Shown here: positions 32,582 through 41,320 of the stretch, piece by piece
How the letters are laid out: every line of letters starts with the position of its first letter
How positions within the stretch are numbered: the first letter of the stretch is position 1
Notes under the pieces: model-generated
The model's database searches: none
What the model was told of the DNA's origin: nothing
Seen by the model: the letters and a program-made list of their open reading frames with translations, nothing else
Source of the DNA: an uncultured bacterium
Lineage (GTDB): Bacteria; Bacillota_I; Bacilli_A; RFN20; CAG-826
Assembly (NCBI GenBank): GCA_949299395.1
Contig: CASGAB010000009.1
Span: forward strand, 1 to 43,710
Reading direction: 5' to 3'
Length of the DNA stretch: 43,710 bases
Program-made: the position numbers and the translations under genes

Positions 32582-33772
32582 TTACTCCTTAATAAGTTTA
32601 TAAGCATCACGTGCGATCATAACTTCTTCATCAGTTGGAATTACATAAACTTTGATTTTACTTTCTGGAGTAGAAATTTCTCTTAAGACACCTCTACATT
32701 TATTCTTTTCAGCATCAAGTTCAATTCCTAAAGCTTCTTTACATCTATCAATAATCATATCTCTACTTTCTGGTGAATTTTCACCGATTCCAGCTGAGAA
32801 AATAATCATATCGCATCCGCCTAATCTAACATAATATTGTCCAATAAAGTCAGCGATTCTTCTTGCCCATAAATCTAATGCAAGCTGAGCATCTTTATTT
32901 CCGCCATTTGCAGCATCTTCAACATCTCTTGAATCGTTTGAAGTTCCAGAAACGCCATATAATCCGCTTTGTTTATTGAATTCTTGGAAAATTTCTTCAT
33001 ATGATTTTCCGCTCATTTTTTGGATTTGATAATAAACTGATGGATCCATATCACCAGTTCTAGTATTCATCATAATTCCGCCTAAAGGTGTTAAACCCAT
33101 TGATGTAGCAACACATTTTCCATCTCTAGTAGCAGTAATTGAAGCACCACTTCCTAAATGGCAGATAATTAATCTTTTATTTTCTTTATTTCCTAATAAT
33201 TCATGCCCAATTTCGGTTAAATATTTATGAGAAGTACCGTGAGCTCCATATCTTCTAATCATATATTTTTCGGCATATTCTTTTTTAATTGGATAAGAAT
33301 AATCTTCAGGACCCATTGTTTGATGGAATGCTGTATCAAAAACAGCGATAGCAGGAGTATTTGGTAATACTTTTTTGAATGCATCGTATCCAACTAAGTG
33401 TGCTTGATTATGTAAAGGTGCAAGTGGGATTAATGATTCAATTTTCTTATAAGTATCTTCGTTAAATGGTGTAGATTCACTAAAATAAGGACCACCTTGG
33501 ACAACTCTATGTCCAGTTGCTTTAATTTCATGGATATCTTCAATGATGTGATGCTTAATCATTGCGTCCATAACAAGTTGAACGGCAACACCATGATCTT
33601 TAACATTAACGATTTCTTTTAATTTATTATCACCAACTTTAATCTGAAAGATTGCGTCTTCGTGACCGATTCTTTCGACAATACCAGAAGTAATAACCTT
33701 TTCTTCAGGCATTTCATAAAGTTTAAATTTTAAACTGCTTGAACCACAGTTTACAGCCATAACTTTAGCCAT
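32582..33772 (-). CDS. ackA: acetate kinase
   Basis: A 396-aa enzyme that converts acetyl phosphate and ADP to acetate and ATP. VMAVNCGSSSLKFKLYE opens the protein, GHRVVQGG and VFDTAFHQTM follow, HLGSGASI is the phosphate loop, and GGIMMNTRTGDMDP and FSAGIGENS complete the ASKHA fold. ATG 33772 is chosen because it has GGAGG 8 nt upstream; an in-frame TTG 15 bp earlier lies inside that ribosome site. It is the first gene of a likely five-gene operon down to mutM-coaE. No phosphotransacetylase gene is in the window. Confidence 0.97.
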   Translation of the reverse strand: MAKVMAVNCGSSSLKFKLYEMPEEKVITSGIVERIGHEDAIFQIKVGDNKLKEIVNVKDHGVAVQLVMDAMIKHHIIEDIHEIKATGHRVVQGGPYFSESTPFNEDTYKKIESLIPLAPLHNQAHLVGYDAFKKVLPNTPAIAVFDTAFHQTMGPEDYSYPIKKEYAEKYMIRRYGAHGTSHKYLTEIGHELLGNKENKRLIICHLGSGASITATRDGKCVATSMGLTPLGGIMMNTRTGDMDPSVYYQIQKMSGKSYEEIFQEFNKQSGLYGVSGTSNDSRDVEDAANGGNKDAQLALDLWARRIADFIGQYYVRLGGCDMIIFSAGIGENSPESRDMIIDRCKEALGIELDAEKNKCRGVLREISTPESKIKVYVIPTDEEVMIARDAYKLIKE

Positions 33773-33863
33773 TATTATTTCCTCCAAAAAAACATCTTTA
33801 TTATATATTAATTTGTTTCATTTTTCCTTAATTAAAATATAGAAAAAATATGTTGTGGTGTTT

Positions 33864-33883
33864 TATAATATTTACGGTAAAAA
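33864..33883 (+). promoter_or_regulatory. glgB promoter with CGGTAAAAA start-site element
   Basis: TATAAT (33864-33869) is followed after exactly 5 nt by CGGTAAAAA (33875-33883). AATATTT (about 33867-33873) and AAATATT flank it as an inverted repeat. The -35 is poor, hinting at an activator. The same layout occurs at rex-adhE and the hydrogenase. Confidence 0.6.
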
Positions 33884-33908
33884 TATTTCTAGGAGAAGTT
33901 AATAAATT

Positions 33909-35816
33909 ATGGCTTATGGACTACTTTATGACTTTCTTTGTGGTCAAACAATAGAAGCTTATAAATATTTTGGCGCTCATTTTACTAAATGGGAAATCGA
34001 AGAAGATATTGATGTACCATCAAAAAAAGACCCAAATCTTTTTAAAAAGCAAAAACACAAAAGAATGATCGATGGAGTTGTTTTTAGACTCTATGCACCG
34101 ATGGCAAGTGATGTTTCGGTTATCGGAGATTGGAATAACTGGGATGTTGGCGCTAATAAAATGTATAAAATTGATGATTGTGGTGTTTGGGAACTTTTTA
34201 TTCCAAATTTACACAATTATTCTTCATATAAATTCCACTTTAAAGATGCAAATGGAAACTATGTTGACAAGGCTGATCCATATGCCTTCTTTAGTGAATA
34301 TCGTCCAGGTACTTGTTCAAGATTATTTAATATTGAAGGATTTATCTGGCATGATCGTCCATTTTTAAATCAAAGAAATAGAAATTTTGATCAACCAATG
34401 TCAATTTATGAAATGCATTTAGGTTCATGGAAAGGACAAGTTGATGGTAGAAATCTTTCTTATGAAGAAATCGCTGATTATTTAATTCCTTATGTTAAAG
34501 AATTAGGATTTACTCATATTGAAATTATGCCTATTGTCCAATATCCATTTGATGGAAGCTGGGGTTATCAAGCTACTGGATTCTATAGTGTTGATTCTAG
34601 ATATGGAAATCCTTTCCAACTTATGAGTTTTATCGATAGAATGCATCAAGCAGGAATTGGTGTTATTTTAGATTTTGCTCCAGTTCATTTTGCTACTGAT
34701 ACATGGTCATTATCTAATTTTGATGGCACTCCAATGTATGAATATAGTGATCAACATATGTATTCACCTTGGGGTAGTAAACAATTTGATTTAGGAAAAG
34801 ATCCAGTTCGTTCTTTCTTAATGTCAGCAATGAATTATTTCTTAGATTATTTCCATTTTGATGGTATTAGATGTGATGCAGTTTCTAATATTGTTTATTG
34901 GGATGGTAATAAAAATAATGGTGAAAATACCGGTGCTACCGAATTTATTAAAAGATTAAACGGTAAAATCCATATTGCTCATAACGATGTTATGATGATT
35001 GCTGAAGATTCAACTGACTTTACAATGGTTACTAAACCAACCGAATGGAATGGCTTAGGATTTGATTATAAATGGGATTTAGGTTGGATGAATGATACTT
35101 TAAAATATTATCACCTCGATCCAGTTTATAAAAAATATGAGCACAATAAATTAACCTTCTCAATGGCTTATTTCTTTAGTGAAAATTTCTTACTTCCTTT
35201 ATCTCATGATGAAGTTGTCCATGGTAAAGGCACTATCATCAATAAGATGTGGGGAGATTATAATCAAAAATTTGCTTTAGTTAGAAATTTATATACATAT
35301 CAATTCGCTCATCCTGGTAAAAAACTCAACTTTATGGGCAATGAGCTTGCTTCATGGGATGAATGGAATGAAAATAAATCTCTCCCTTGGGATTTAAAAC
35401 GTTTCCCAAAACACGATTCAGTTTCACGTTTAGTAAGAGATTTAAACCTTATTTATAGAAATGAAGAAGCAATGTATTTTGAAGAATATAATCCAGTTCA
35501 CTATAACTGGTTAATGGTTGATAATGCTAATGATTCAATCTTTGCATTTGAAAGAAGAGTTAAAGATTCACACTTAGTATTCGTCTTCAATATGACTCCA
35601 AATTATTATGAATATTATGAAATTGGTTTAACTAGACCTGGAGTTTATGAAGAAATCTTTAATTCAGATAAAGATGTTTATGGCGGAAGTAATGCTTATA
35701 ATGGTCTTCCAATTGCTTCAACAGAATATGGACCAGAAAACCGTCCACATAAATTTACTATTAAAATCGCTCCATTTGCAGCAATGATCTTTAAATATAA
35801 AGAACCATTAGAATAG
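33909..35816 (+). CDS. glgB: 1,4-alpha-glucan branching enzyme
   Basis: A 635-aa GH13 enzyme that adds alpha-1,6 branches to glycogen. The N-terminal CBM48 domain (about 45-130) has GVVFRLYAPMASDVSVIGDW and NNWD. The catalytic barrel has MYEMHLGSWKG-type residues, FDGIRCDAVS with the nucleophile Asp, IAEDST with the acid Glu and LPLSHDEVVHGKG with the third acidic residue. The C-terminal beta domain ends in IKIAPFAAMIFK. An AGGAGAAG ribosome site is present. A hairpin separates it from glgP. glgA, glgC and debranching genes are not in the window. Confidence 0.96.
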   Translation: MAYGLLYDFLCGQTIEAYKYFGAHFTKWEIEEDIDVPSKKDPNLFKKQKHKRMIDGVVFRLYAPMASDVSVIGDWNNWDVGANKMYKIDDCGVWELFIPNLHNYSSYKFHFKDANGNYVDKADPYAFFSEYRPGTCSRLFNIEGFIWHDRPFLNQRNRNFDQPMSIYEMHLGSWKGQVDGRNLSYEEIADYLIPYVKELGFTHIEIMPIVQYPFDGSWGYQATGFYSVDSRYGNPFQLMSFIDRMHQAGIGVILDFAPVHFATDTWSLSNFDGTPMYEYSDQHMYSPWGSKQFDLGKDPVRSFLMSAMNYFLDYFHFDGIRCDAVSNIVYWDGNKNNGENTGATEFIKRLNGKIHIAHNDVMMIAEDSTDFTMVTKPTEWNGLGFDYKWDLGWMNDTLKYYHLDPVYKKYEHNKLTFSMAYFFSENFLLPLSHDEVVHGKGTIINKMWGDYNQKFALVRNLYTYQFAHPGKKLNFMGNELASWDEWNENKSLPWDLKRFPKHDSVSRLVRDLNLIYRNEEAMYFEEYNPVHYNWLMVDNANDSIFAFERRVKDSHLVFVFNMTPNYYEYYEIGLTRPGVYEEIFNSDKDVYGGSNAYNGLPIASTEYGPENRPHKFTIKIAPFAAMIFKYKEPLE

Positions 35817-35849
35817 TGAAAATTTATAAAATTAATTAAAAATATCTTT

Positions 35850-35877
35850 AAAAAATAGCATTAATTTGCTATTTTTT
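35850..35877 (+). terminator. terminator-like hairpin between glgB and glgP
   Basis: An 11-bp perfect stem, AAAAAATAGCA (35850-35860) with TGCTATTTTTT (35867-35877), around TTAATT. It should reduce read-through; glgP lacks a clear separate promoter, so it may act as an attenuator. Confidence 0.8.
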
Positions 35878-35897
35878 ACTGGAAAGGTTAGAAATAT

Positions 35898-38321
35898 ATG
35901 ATTTTTGATAACAAAGAAACATTTAAAAGCGAATATACAACTCGTATTATTGCTAAATATGGTAAGACTCCTCAAGAAGCACATATTAGCGAACAATTTG
36001 ATATTTTAGGTGAACTTGTTAGAGATTATGCTGGAATAAATTGGAGAAATACTCGCCAAGCATGTACTAAACAAGAAGGTAAACAACTTATTTATTTCTC
36101 AATGGAATTTTTAATTGGTCGTTTACTTACTAATAATATGATGAATCTCGGTATTTTTAATATTGCTAAAGATGGTTTAGCAGATTTAGGTATCGATATT
36201 GGAAAACTTGAAGATGAAGAAGAAGATGCAGGTTTAGGTAATGGTGGTTTAGGCCGTCTTGCTGCTTGTTTTTTAGATTCAATAGCTTCTTTAGGCTATC
36301 CAGGAAGCGGAAACTGTATTAGATATGAATATGGTTTCTTTAAACAAAAGATTATTAAAGAAAAACAAGTTGAACTTCCAGATCAATGGTTATCTAATGG
36401 CTTTGTTTGGGAGGTTAGAAAACCAAAACATAGCTGTGAAGTAAGTTTCTATGGAAATGCTGAAACTTATATTAAATCAGATGGAAGTTACGGAATTAAA
36501 ACTGCTAACGCTATTAAAGTTAGAGCTTGTCCATATGATGTTTATGTTGCAGGTTATAAAAATGGTGTAGCTAACTCACTTAGACTTTGGAGTGCTCAAC
36601 CAAGTGAAGACAATATCCCTAAGAATCAATCTTTCGAAGATTATTTAGCAACAATTTATGAATTATGTCATGGTCTTTATCCAGATGATACAACAGAACA
36701 CGGTAAATTCTTAAGATTAAGACAACAATATTTCTTTGTTTCAGCAGGCTTACAATCAGTTATTAGAGCTCATAAAAGAATTTATGGAACTTTAGATAAT
36801 CTTGCTGATAAATATATTTTCCAACTTAATGATACTCATCCAATTTTAGCTATTCCTGAACTCATGAGACTTTTAATGGATGAACATAATTATGGATGGG
36901 ATGATGCATATGCTATCGTTTCTAAATGTTTTGCTTATACAAACCACACAATTATGGCTGAAGCATTAGAAAAATGGCCAGTTAGATATGTCCAAGATCT
37001 TTGCCCACGTTGCTTCATGATTATTGAAGAAATCCATCGTAGATTCTTAATCCGGGCTAACAAAGTTGGTGCTAATGATGGTGAAAAATACAATATGATG
37101 ATTATTAAAGATGGTATGATTCATATGACCAACTTAGCAATTTATGTTTCTATTAGTGTTAATGGCGTTGCTGCATTACATACTGATATTTTAAAGAAAG
37201 AAACATTTAAAGAATTCTTTAAATTCTTCCCAGAAAAATTTAATAATAAGACAAACGGTGTTACTCACCGTAGATGGTTAATGTATGCAAATAGAGAACT
37301 TGCTTCATTAATTACTGAAAAAATTGGTGATAATTGGGAAAGTCATCCAGAAGATTTAGAAAAATTATTACAATTTAAAGATGATAGCGACACATTATTA
37401 CGTTTAAGACAAATTAAATATAATAATAAAGTTGCTTTAGCAAAATATATTAAAGAACATAACGGAATCGAAGTAGATGTTAATTCAATTTTTGATGTTC
37501 AAATTAAAAGACTCCATGCATATAAAAGACAACTTATGAATGTTTTTAAAATTATGCATTATTACTATGAAATCAAAAATAATCCATCATTTAGTATGGT
37601 TCCACACACCTTCATTTTTGGTGCAAAAGCCGCTCCAAGTTATGTTTTTGCAAAAGACATCATCAAACTTATCAATGCAGTAGCAAATGTTGTTAATAAT
37701 GATCCAGAAGTTTCTAAATATATGAAAGTTGTATTTATCGAAAACTATGGTGTTTCTTTAGCAGAACTCATTATTCCTGCTGCTGATATTTCAGAACAAA
37801 TTTCAACTGCTGGTAAAGAAGCTAGTGGTACTTCAAATATGAAATTTATGATGAATGGCGCTTTAACTTTAGGAACTTTAGATGGAGCAAACGTTGAAAT
37901 TAATGAAAGAGTCGGAGATGAAAATTCATTTATCTTTGGTTTAAAAGTTAAAGATATTGAAGATATTAAAAAGAGCGGTAGCTATAACCCATGGGATTTA
38001 TATAACAACAACCAATATATTAGAAGAGTTTTAGATTCACTCTTTAAAGGTCCATGGTGTGAAAATAAACCAGATAGATTTAGAGGAATTTTCGATGAAA
38101 TCATGAATCATAATGATGAATACTTCATCCTTCTTGATTTTGATCAATATATTAAAGAATGCACAAAAATCGAAAATTACTATAATGATAAGGAAAAATG
38201 GTTTAAATCTTGCTTAATTAATATTGCAATGAGTGGATATTTCTCTAGTGATAGAACAATTGAAGAATATAATAACGACATCTGGCATTTAACAAAAATT
38301 GATTTAGACGTTTTAAAATAA
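35898..38321 (+). CDS. glgP: glycogen/alpha-glucan phosphorylase
   Basis: An 807-aa GT35 enzyme that releases glucose-1-phosphate from alpha-1,4-glucans using phosphate and pyridoxal phosphate. FSMEFLIGRLL and GLGNGGLGRLAACFLDS mark the N-terminal domain, and QLNDTHPILAIPELMRLL the core. The PLP lysine lies in EASGTSNMKFMMNGAL, followed by GTLDGANVEI. Length is standard. The ribosome site is GGAAAGG. With GlgB it forms a storage glucan module feeding glycolysis without spending ATP. Confidence 0.97.
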   Translation: MIFDNKETFKSEYTTRIIAKYGKTPQEAHISEQFDILGELVRDYAGINWRNTRQACTKQEGKQLIYFSMEFLIGRLLTNNMMNLGIFNIAKDGLADLGIDIGKLEDEEEDAGLGNGGLGRLAACFLDSIASLGYPGSGNCIRYEYGFFKQKIIKEKQVELPDQWLSNGFVWEVRKPKHSCEVSFYGNAETYIKSDGSYGIKTANAIKVRACPYDVYVAGYKNGVANSLRLWSAQPSEDNIPKNQSFEDYLATIYELCHGLYPDDTTEHGKFLRLRQQYFFVSAGLQSVIRAHKRIYGTLDNLADKYIFQLNDTHPILAIPELMRLLMDEHNYGWDDAYAIVSKCFAYTNHTIMAEALEKWPVRYVQDLCPRCFMIIEEIHRRFLIRANKVGANDGEKYNMMIIKDGMIHMTNLAIYVSISVNGVAALHTDILKKETFKEFFKFFPEKFNNKTNGVTHRRWLMYANRELASLITEKIGDNWESHPEDLEKLLQFKDDSDTLLRLRQIKYNNKVALAKYIKEHNGIEVDVNSIFDVQIKRLHAYKRQLMNVFKIMHYYYEIKNNPSFSMVPHTFIFGAKAAPSYVFAKDIIKLINAVANVVNNDPEVSKYMKVVFIENYGVSLAELIIPAADISEQISTAGKEASGTSNMKFMMNGALTLGTLDGANVEINERVGDENSFIFGLKVKDIEDIKKSGSYNPWDLYNNNQYIRRVLDSLFKGPWCENKPDRFRGIFDEIMNHNDEYFILLDFDQYIKECTKIENYYNDKEKWFKSCLINIAMSGYFSSDRTIEEYNNDIWHLTKIDLDVLK

Positions 38322-38334
38322 TCATTTATAATGA

Positions 38335-38362
38335 GACTAGTTGAAAAAACTAGTCTTTTTTT
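38335..38362 (+). terminator. terminator of glgP
   Basis: GACTAGTT (38335-38342) and AACTAGTC (38348-38355) form an 8-bp stem followed by seven T. Confidence 0.9.
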
Positions 38363-38373
38363 AGAGGGTAAAT

Positions 38374-39072
38374 ATGGATAAAAAAGAAGTAGTAAGAATA
38401 AGTTCCAATTTTTTGATTGAAGTCCTATTAATTGGAATTGGAGTATATGGAATAATAATTAATTTTACTGGAACTGGATTTATGGGTAATGGGTCATTAC
38501 TTTTATATTTTACGATCCAATCAAATATAGCAATTATTGCGATAACTACCATTTTTTTAATCCTTAAAACTATAAAATTAAAATACGAAAAAAAGATAAT
38601 ATCAAATTGGTTATTAATCATTAAGTTTATTTTTACAGTTGGAATTACTATAACTTTTTTGGTGTTTTTTGTTCTTTTAGCACCAACTATGCCTTTAGAA
38701 TATTTATTATCAATGGAAAATTTGACAGTACATTTTTTAGTACCTTTATTTGCAATTGTTGATTTCTTTTTCTTTGACAATCATATAAAACTACATAAAG
38801 TAATGCCTTTAGTTGGAACAATATTTCCTCTTTTATATTTAGGATTTGTATTTCTTTGTATTGCTTTAAACATCACTTTTAATGGTCAATTAGTACCTTA
38901 TTTTTTCTTAAATTATGAAGAATTAACATGGTTTAATTTTACATCGAAAGGTCCAGGAGTTCTTTATTGGATCTTGGTTCTATTAGTATTTGTAATCATA
39001 TTATGTTATTTATTCTATTTAATTATTTATCTTATTAATAAAAGAAGAAAAAAACATGAGAATAATCGTTGA
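38374..39072 (+). CDS. Pr6Pr-family membrane protein
   Basis: A 232-aa protein with about six membrane helices. YFTIQSNIAIIAI after the first extracytoplasmic loop and NLTVHFLVPLFAIVDFFFFD are the signature patterns of the Pr6Pr family, and a basic C-terminal tail faces the cytoplasm. The function of the family is unknown. It starts 12 bp after the glgP terminator with an AGAGGG ribosome site, so it needs its own weak promoter or relies on read-through. It ends in TGA, one of only two TGA stops in the window. Confidence 0.68.
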   Translation: MDKKEVVRISSNFLIEVLLIGIGVYGIIINFTGTGFMGNGSLLLYFTIQSNIAIIAITTIFLILKTIKLKYEKKIISNWLLIIKFIFTVGITITFLVFFVLLAPTMPLEYLLSMENLTVHFLVPLFAIVDFFFFDNHIKLHKVMPLVGTIFPLLYLGFVFLCIALNITFNGQLVPYFFLNYEELTWFNFTSKGPGVLYWILVLLVFVIILCYLFYLIIYLINKRRKKHENNR

Positions 39073-39112
39073 TTTTAGGAATAATAGTTAATTAAATTAT
39101 CGAAAAATAGTG

Positions 39113-39144
39113 AAAAAAATAGGAACAACAAGTTCCTATTTTTT
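39113..39144. terminator. bidirectional terminator between the Pr6Pr and CBS genes
   Basis: AAAAAATAGGAAC and GTTCCTATTTTTT form a 13-bp perfect stem around AACAA. It includes the stop codon of the CBS gene and serves both convergent transcripts. Confidence 0.9.
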
Positions 39145-39534
39145 ATCTATTAAATATTTAATAATTGATTTTCTAGTAATAATTCCAATAAATGAACCCT
39201 TATCATCAACTACTGGAACAAAGTTTTGATTCATTGATTTATCAATTAGACTATCCATCTCTTCTAAAATTGAAATTGCTTCATAAGGGCGATAGGTTGG
39301 AACTTCCATAATATTGATGCTTTCATAGCTTCTTAAATCAAATTTTAAGTTATTTTTAAGATAATATAATAAATCACCTTCAGTGATAGTAGTTAAATAT
39401 TTTCCTTTTTCATCAATAATAGATAGACAAGAATAACGATAATGTTCAAATATTTCTAAAACTTGTCTAATTGACATTGTATTTTCAATAACCTTAATTT
39501 GTGATTTAGGAGTTAAAAAGAAAAGAATGTTCAT
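39136..39534 (-). CDS. stand-alone CBS-domain pair protein
   Basis: A 132-aa protein made of two CBS motifs (about 14-62 and 72-130), with SCLSIIDEKGKYLTTITEGDL and VPVVDDKGSFIGIITRKSI as the conserved strand-turn-helix units. Such Bateman modules bind adenine nucleotides. In size it resembles the c-di-AMP-binding CBS proteins of Bacillota (DarB/CbpB), and CdaA is present in this window, but the identity is inference. It has an AAAGGAT ribosome site and follows the ECF S component by 4 bp on the same strand. Confidence 0.8.
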   Translation of the reverse strand: MNILFFLTPKSQIKVIENTMSIRQVLEIFEHYRYSCLSIIDEKGKYLTTITEGDLLYYLKNNLKFDLRSYESINIMEVPTYRPYEAISILEEMDSLIDKSMNQNFVPVVDDKGSFIGIITRKSIIKYLIDKK

Positions 39535-39538
39535 TTTT

Positions 39539-40075
39539 TTATCCTTTCAAAGAAGTTAAATAATCATAACGATATTTAACATTTACTTTATCAAAACTTA
39601 GTAATAATAAAAGAGCAAAACTTACTCCGATTACTCCTTGTATTATATCAAAAGATGAATATAAAATTGAGACTCTAAATATAAAATTATTAGTGATTAA
39701 ATAAAAGATAAAATAAGATAAAACCATTGGAATAATTGATAAATAGATAAGTGTATTTTTTAAGATATTTCTTTTAAAAAATAGTTTATAGGTAATAAAA
39801 GCAACGATAGCTTCTAAACTTTTTGCGACAATTGTAAAAGGAATACAGTTAGCAAACCCACTAAATAGATCTGCTAAAGAAGTAGAAATTATTGCACTAA
39901 TTATTCCTATTTCTGGACCAAAATAAAGGGTTAAAAAAATAATTAAACTATCGGAAAGATTAAAATAACCATCTACATTAGCATAAGGAACTTTAATAAA
40001 ATAAGTTGCAACAAAAATTAATGCACTCATTAATGCAATATAAGAAATCTTATATAAAATTTTTAACCCCTTCAT
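39539..40075 (-). CDS. ECF transporter S component, HmpT-like (COG4720)
   Basis: About 178 aa with five or six membrane helices. The family core GYFNLSDSLI, then LYFGPEIGIISA and ADLFSG with CIPFTIVAKSLEA, matches the COG4720 S components, which capture vitamins or their precursors (proposed hydroxymethylpyrimidine) for an energy-coupling module encoded elsewhere. The ligand here is not proven. ATG 40075 is chosen; TTG 40087 is in frame, 9 nt after a TATAAT (40102-40097, minus strand). Either way the leader is 14 nt or less and carries no ribosome site. No riboswitch fits in the 29-bp gap upstream. Confidence 0.78.
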   Translation of the reverse strand: MKGLKILYKISYIALMSALIFVATYFIKVPYANVDGYFNLSDSLIIFLTLYFGPEIGIISAIISTSLADLFSGFANCIPFTIVAKSLEAIVAFITYKLFFKRNILKNTLIYLSIIPMVLSYFIFYLITNNFIFRVSILYSSFDIIQGVIGVSFALLLLLSFDKVNVKYRYDYLTSLKG

Positions 40076-40116
40076 AAATAACAACAAATAATTTAAATTA
40101 TATAAATAGATAAAAA

Positions 40117-40587
40117 CTATTGATTATTATCGTTATTTTTATCTTCGCTCTTTAAAATAAATTTATTATAAAATTCTTCAATGGTGTAACATTCAATTCC
40201 TAAAGAAGTAAGTTTTTTAGTTAAAATACCTTCTCCATCAATGATTTCACCATCAAATTTACCATTATGAATTTTATGGACTCCACAAGCCGGGGATCTA
40301 TCTTGTAAAATTGCTTTTGTACAATGTTTAAAAGTAATTGGGTTAACACAAGCATTTGCTCCATCTTGATAGTTTTTAGTTACATCTTTATATTTTTTAG
40401 TTAAAACTCGATCTCCAATAATTTCACTTGGATCACGAGGAATACTTAATCCGCCCATTACTTCAGGACAAAGAGGAAGAAGTTCATATTTTGCTAAAAT
40501 TTCTTTAACAAGAGGATTATATTTTCCTTTTCCATCATAGCGAACTTTATCACCAACTAAACAAGCACTAATCATTACTGTTTCCAT
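40117..40587 (-). CDS. TudS-like [4Fe-4S] thiouracil desulfidase family protein (DUF523)
   Basis: A 156-aa protein. The three family cysteines are present in ISACLVG (Cys9), LCPEVMGGL (Cys40) and SPACG (Cys101), next to VRYDGKG and PRDPSEI. In characterised TudS these cysteines hold a 4Fe-4S cluster that removes sulfur from thiouracil. The cellular role in anaerobes is not well defined. A GAGGAT ribosome site supports the start. It is divergent from the YgjP-like gene and upstream of, but probably separate from, the ECF-CBS pair. Confidence 0.85.
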   Translation of the reverse strand: METVMISACLVGDKVRYDGKGKYNPLVKEILAKYELLPLCPEVMGGLSIPRDPSEIIGDRVLTKKYKDVTKNYQDGANACVNPITFKHCTKAILQDRSPACGVHKIHNGKFDGEIIDGEGILTKKLTSLGIECYTIEEFYNKFILKSEDKNNDNNQ

Positions 40588-40640
40588 ATTCTTTTAATCC
40601 TCATTTTTCCTAAAATCTTTCATTATTATAATGATTTAAA

Positions 40641-40646
40641 TATAAT
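40641..40646 (+). promoter_or_regulatory. -10 box of the YgjP-SpoU-MFS operon, leaderless arrangement
   Basis: A perfect TATAAT ends 8 nt before ATG 40655, the same spacing as at 3067-3081. The message would start within about 2 nt of the start codon. Confidence 0.6.
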
Positions 40647-40654
40647 TATTCCAT

Positions 40655-41320
40655 ATGAAAAAGAAAGAAGAAGTGATCGGAAAAATAGTAATTGGAAATC
40701 GTGAATTTCCGATTCTTTTTATTAAGAAGAAATACTATCAAAAATATAGTTATTATCGTTTTAAAGAGGATCACTTTGAAATAACTTCTTATTTTAAAAT
40801 TAATAAAGAAAAATCAATCGAAAAGATTGAAGAATTTGCTAAAAAACTTGTTAAAAGCGGAGTTATAAATGAAGAAGTTATAGAAGAAAAATTAAACAAT
40901 GAATATGTTTATATTTTAGGTGAAAAATATTTTATAAATAAAAATAATGAGGTTCTTTATAGAGATTTTAAAATAAAAAAAGATGATAAATATTATAAAA
41001 ATTTAATAAAAATAATTAAAAAAGATATAGAAGAAGTTTTCGATAAATATCGTATAATAATGAATGTTCCTTCAATTTATAAATTATCTTTTAGAGATAT
41101 GAAAACTAGACTTGGAACAAACTCTAAAAAAACTAATAAAATAACTCTTTCTTATTTTTTATTATCGTTTTCTTTAGAAGAAATAAGTTCAGTTATTGTT
41201 CATGAACTTGCTCATTATTATTATTTTGATCATTCAAAAAACTTTTATAACGTGATTTATACATATATGCCTAACTATGATTATTTAAATAAAAGGATTA
41301 AAAGGAGAATCTATAAATGA
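40655..41320 (+). CDS. YgjP-like (DUF45/SprT-superfamily) zinc metallopeptidase
   Basis: A 221-aa protein. The C-terminal zinc site is VIVHELAHYYYFDH, with His183, Glu184, His187 and His193. It is preceded by RLGTNSKKTNKITLSYFL and followed by MPNYDYLNKRI, all typical of the YgjP/DUF45 family. The N-terminal 130 residues contain a small basic beta-rich region. Proteolytic function is inferred only; the substrate is unknown. It overlaps the next gene by 4 bp (ATGA), giving one of two TGA stops. Confidence 0.83.
   Translation: MKKKEEVIGKIVIGNREFPILFIKKKYYQKYSYYRFKEDHFEITSYFKINKEKSIEKIEEFAKKLVKSGVINEEVIEEKLNNEYVYILGEKYFINKNNEVLYRDFKIKKDDKYYKNLIKIIKKDIEEVFDKYRIIMNVPSIYKLSFRDMKTRLGTNSKKTNKITLSYFLLSFSLEEISSVIVHELAHYYYFDHSKNFYNVIYTYMPNYDYLNKRIKRRIYK

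Noticed and set aside
33773-33787. TTG 33787 as the start of ackA
   Set aside because: Those codons are the GGAGG ribosome site itself. MAKVMAVNCGSSS from 33772 matches the family N-terminus.
40088-40116. A riboswitch upstream of the ECF S component
   Set aside because: Only 29-41 bp separate it from the preceding gene, and a TATAAT lies within them, so there is no room for a leader.
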